A DNA stretch of 23,206 bases from positions 1-23,206 of the forward strand of contig CAYQZZ010000032.1 of the NCBI GenBank assembly GCA_964422155.1, given 5' to 3'. This DNA is from JBGPRB01 sp964422155 (GTDB lineage: Bacteria; Chloroflexota; Dehalococcoidia; Dehalococcoidales; RBG-16-60-22). Position numbers and translations under genes: made by a program. The notes under the pieces are model-generated. The model was not told the origin of the DNA. It did not search any database and saw only the letters and a program-made list of their open reading frames with translations. This document shows, piece by piece, positions 23,050-23,206 of the stretch. Each line of letters begins with the position of its first letter. Position 1 is the first letter of the stretch.

Positions 23050-23206
23050 CCAAGCTAAGCGACCCGCTGCCTCAGTTGAGGAGACAAAGCTGAGGCGAAT
23101 CTGGTACCGACCTACTGCATGGGCCGACCGCAATGAAAAGTGAAACAGGTCACAAAGGCAATCGGATTGAACAGCCTGGTAGATGGTCTTCTATTCTCGT
23201 TACAGG
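23050..23206. other. Unexplained sequence after tRNA-Arg, possibly structured RNA or element edge
   Basis: No supported gene is present. GCCTCAG (23069-23075) can pair with CTGAGGC (23090-23096), and GACCT further on can pair with a later AGGTC. A frame from ATG 23133 (MKSETGHKGNRIEQPG) is open to the window end, but it lacks a Shine-Dalgarno and is too short to judge. The position directly 3' of a tRNA is a common insertion site for mobile elements. Confidence 0.35.

Overview
The window looks like a chromosomal segment from an uncultured Dehalococcoidia-type member of the Chloroflexota. This is inference from gene content: an archaeal-type phosphoglycerate mutase, an LL-diaminopimelate aminotransferase next to dapF, a Liv-type transporter mixed with acyl-CoA ligase genes, a compact-cysteine iron-sulfur flavoprotein and a TIGR04076-type small protein. 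No rRNA or marker gene settles it. No CRISPR array, prophage or intact insertion sequence was seen.

Left block (1-7.7 kb). A 5'-truncated long-chain acyl-CoA synthetase is followed on the + strand by livH, livM, a lipoprotein substrate-binding protein, livF and a PaaK-like protein. The partner ATPase livG lies on the opposite strand, stop-to-stop with the PaaK-like gene, behind a small unknown ORF and its own promoter. All five transporter parts are present. The two CoA-ligase-family neighbours suggest the cargo is an organic acid (fatty, aromatic or dicarboxylic) rather than a branched-chain amino acid. Two things stand out: the PaaK-like protein lacks the usual P-loop and C-terminal lysine motifs, and LivG carries a 13-residue in-frame insert containing a DNA palindrome.

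Middle block (7.7-12.4 kb). This accessory-looking stretch holds a CAU-anticodon tRNA with a good promoter, a flavodoxin-like protein, a membrane-anchored transglutaminase-like protein, an iron-sulfur flavoprotein, an AT-rich unknown membrane protein, a TIGR04076-like protein and an EamA/DMT exporter. Several palindromic intergenic repeats are interspersed.

Right block (12.4-22.1 kb). Eight housekeeping genes are all on the - strand, transcribed in the order dxs, pgk, apgM, tpiA, miaA, dapF, dapL, hflX. They join lower glycolysis/gluconeogenesis, entry into the MEP isoprenoid pathway, tRNA i6A modification (which uses the isoprenoid DMAPP), diaminopimelate/lysine synthesis and the ribosome-associated GTPase HflX. 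Spacing from apgM to hflX is tight (7-33 bp), and the tpiA Shine-Dalgarno overlaps the apgM stop. hflX appears to start at a rare AUU codon.

Right edge (22.1-23.2 kb). A DedA-family membrane protein, possibly read from a leaderless mRNA, and tRNA-Arg(UCU) with encoded CCA are followed by about 155 bp of unexplained sequence.

At least three intergenic repeat families are present. The most informative is a ~100-bp element in three copies (10696, 12281, 18654) whose stems are kept although their sequence changes in one copy. A 120-bp nested inverted repeat (19984-20103) resembles a MITE.
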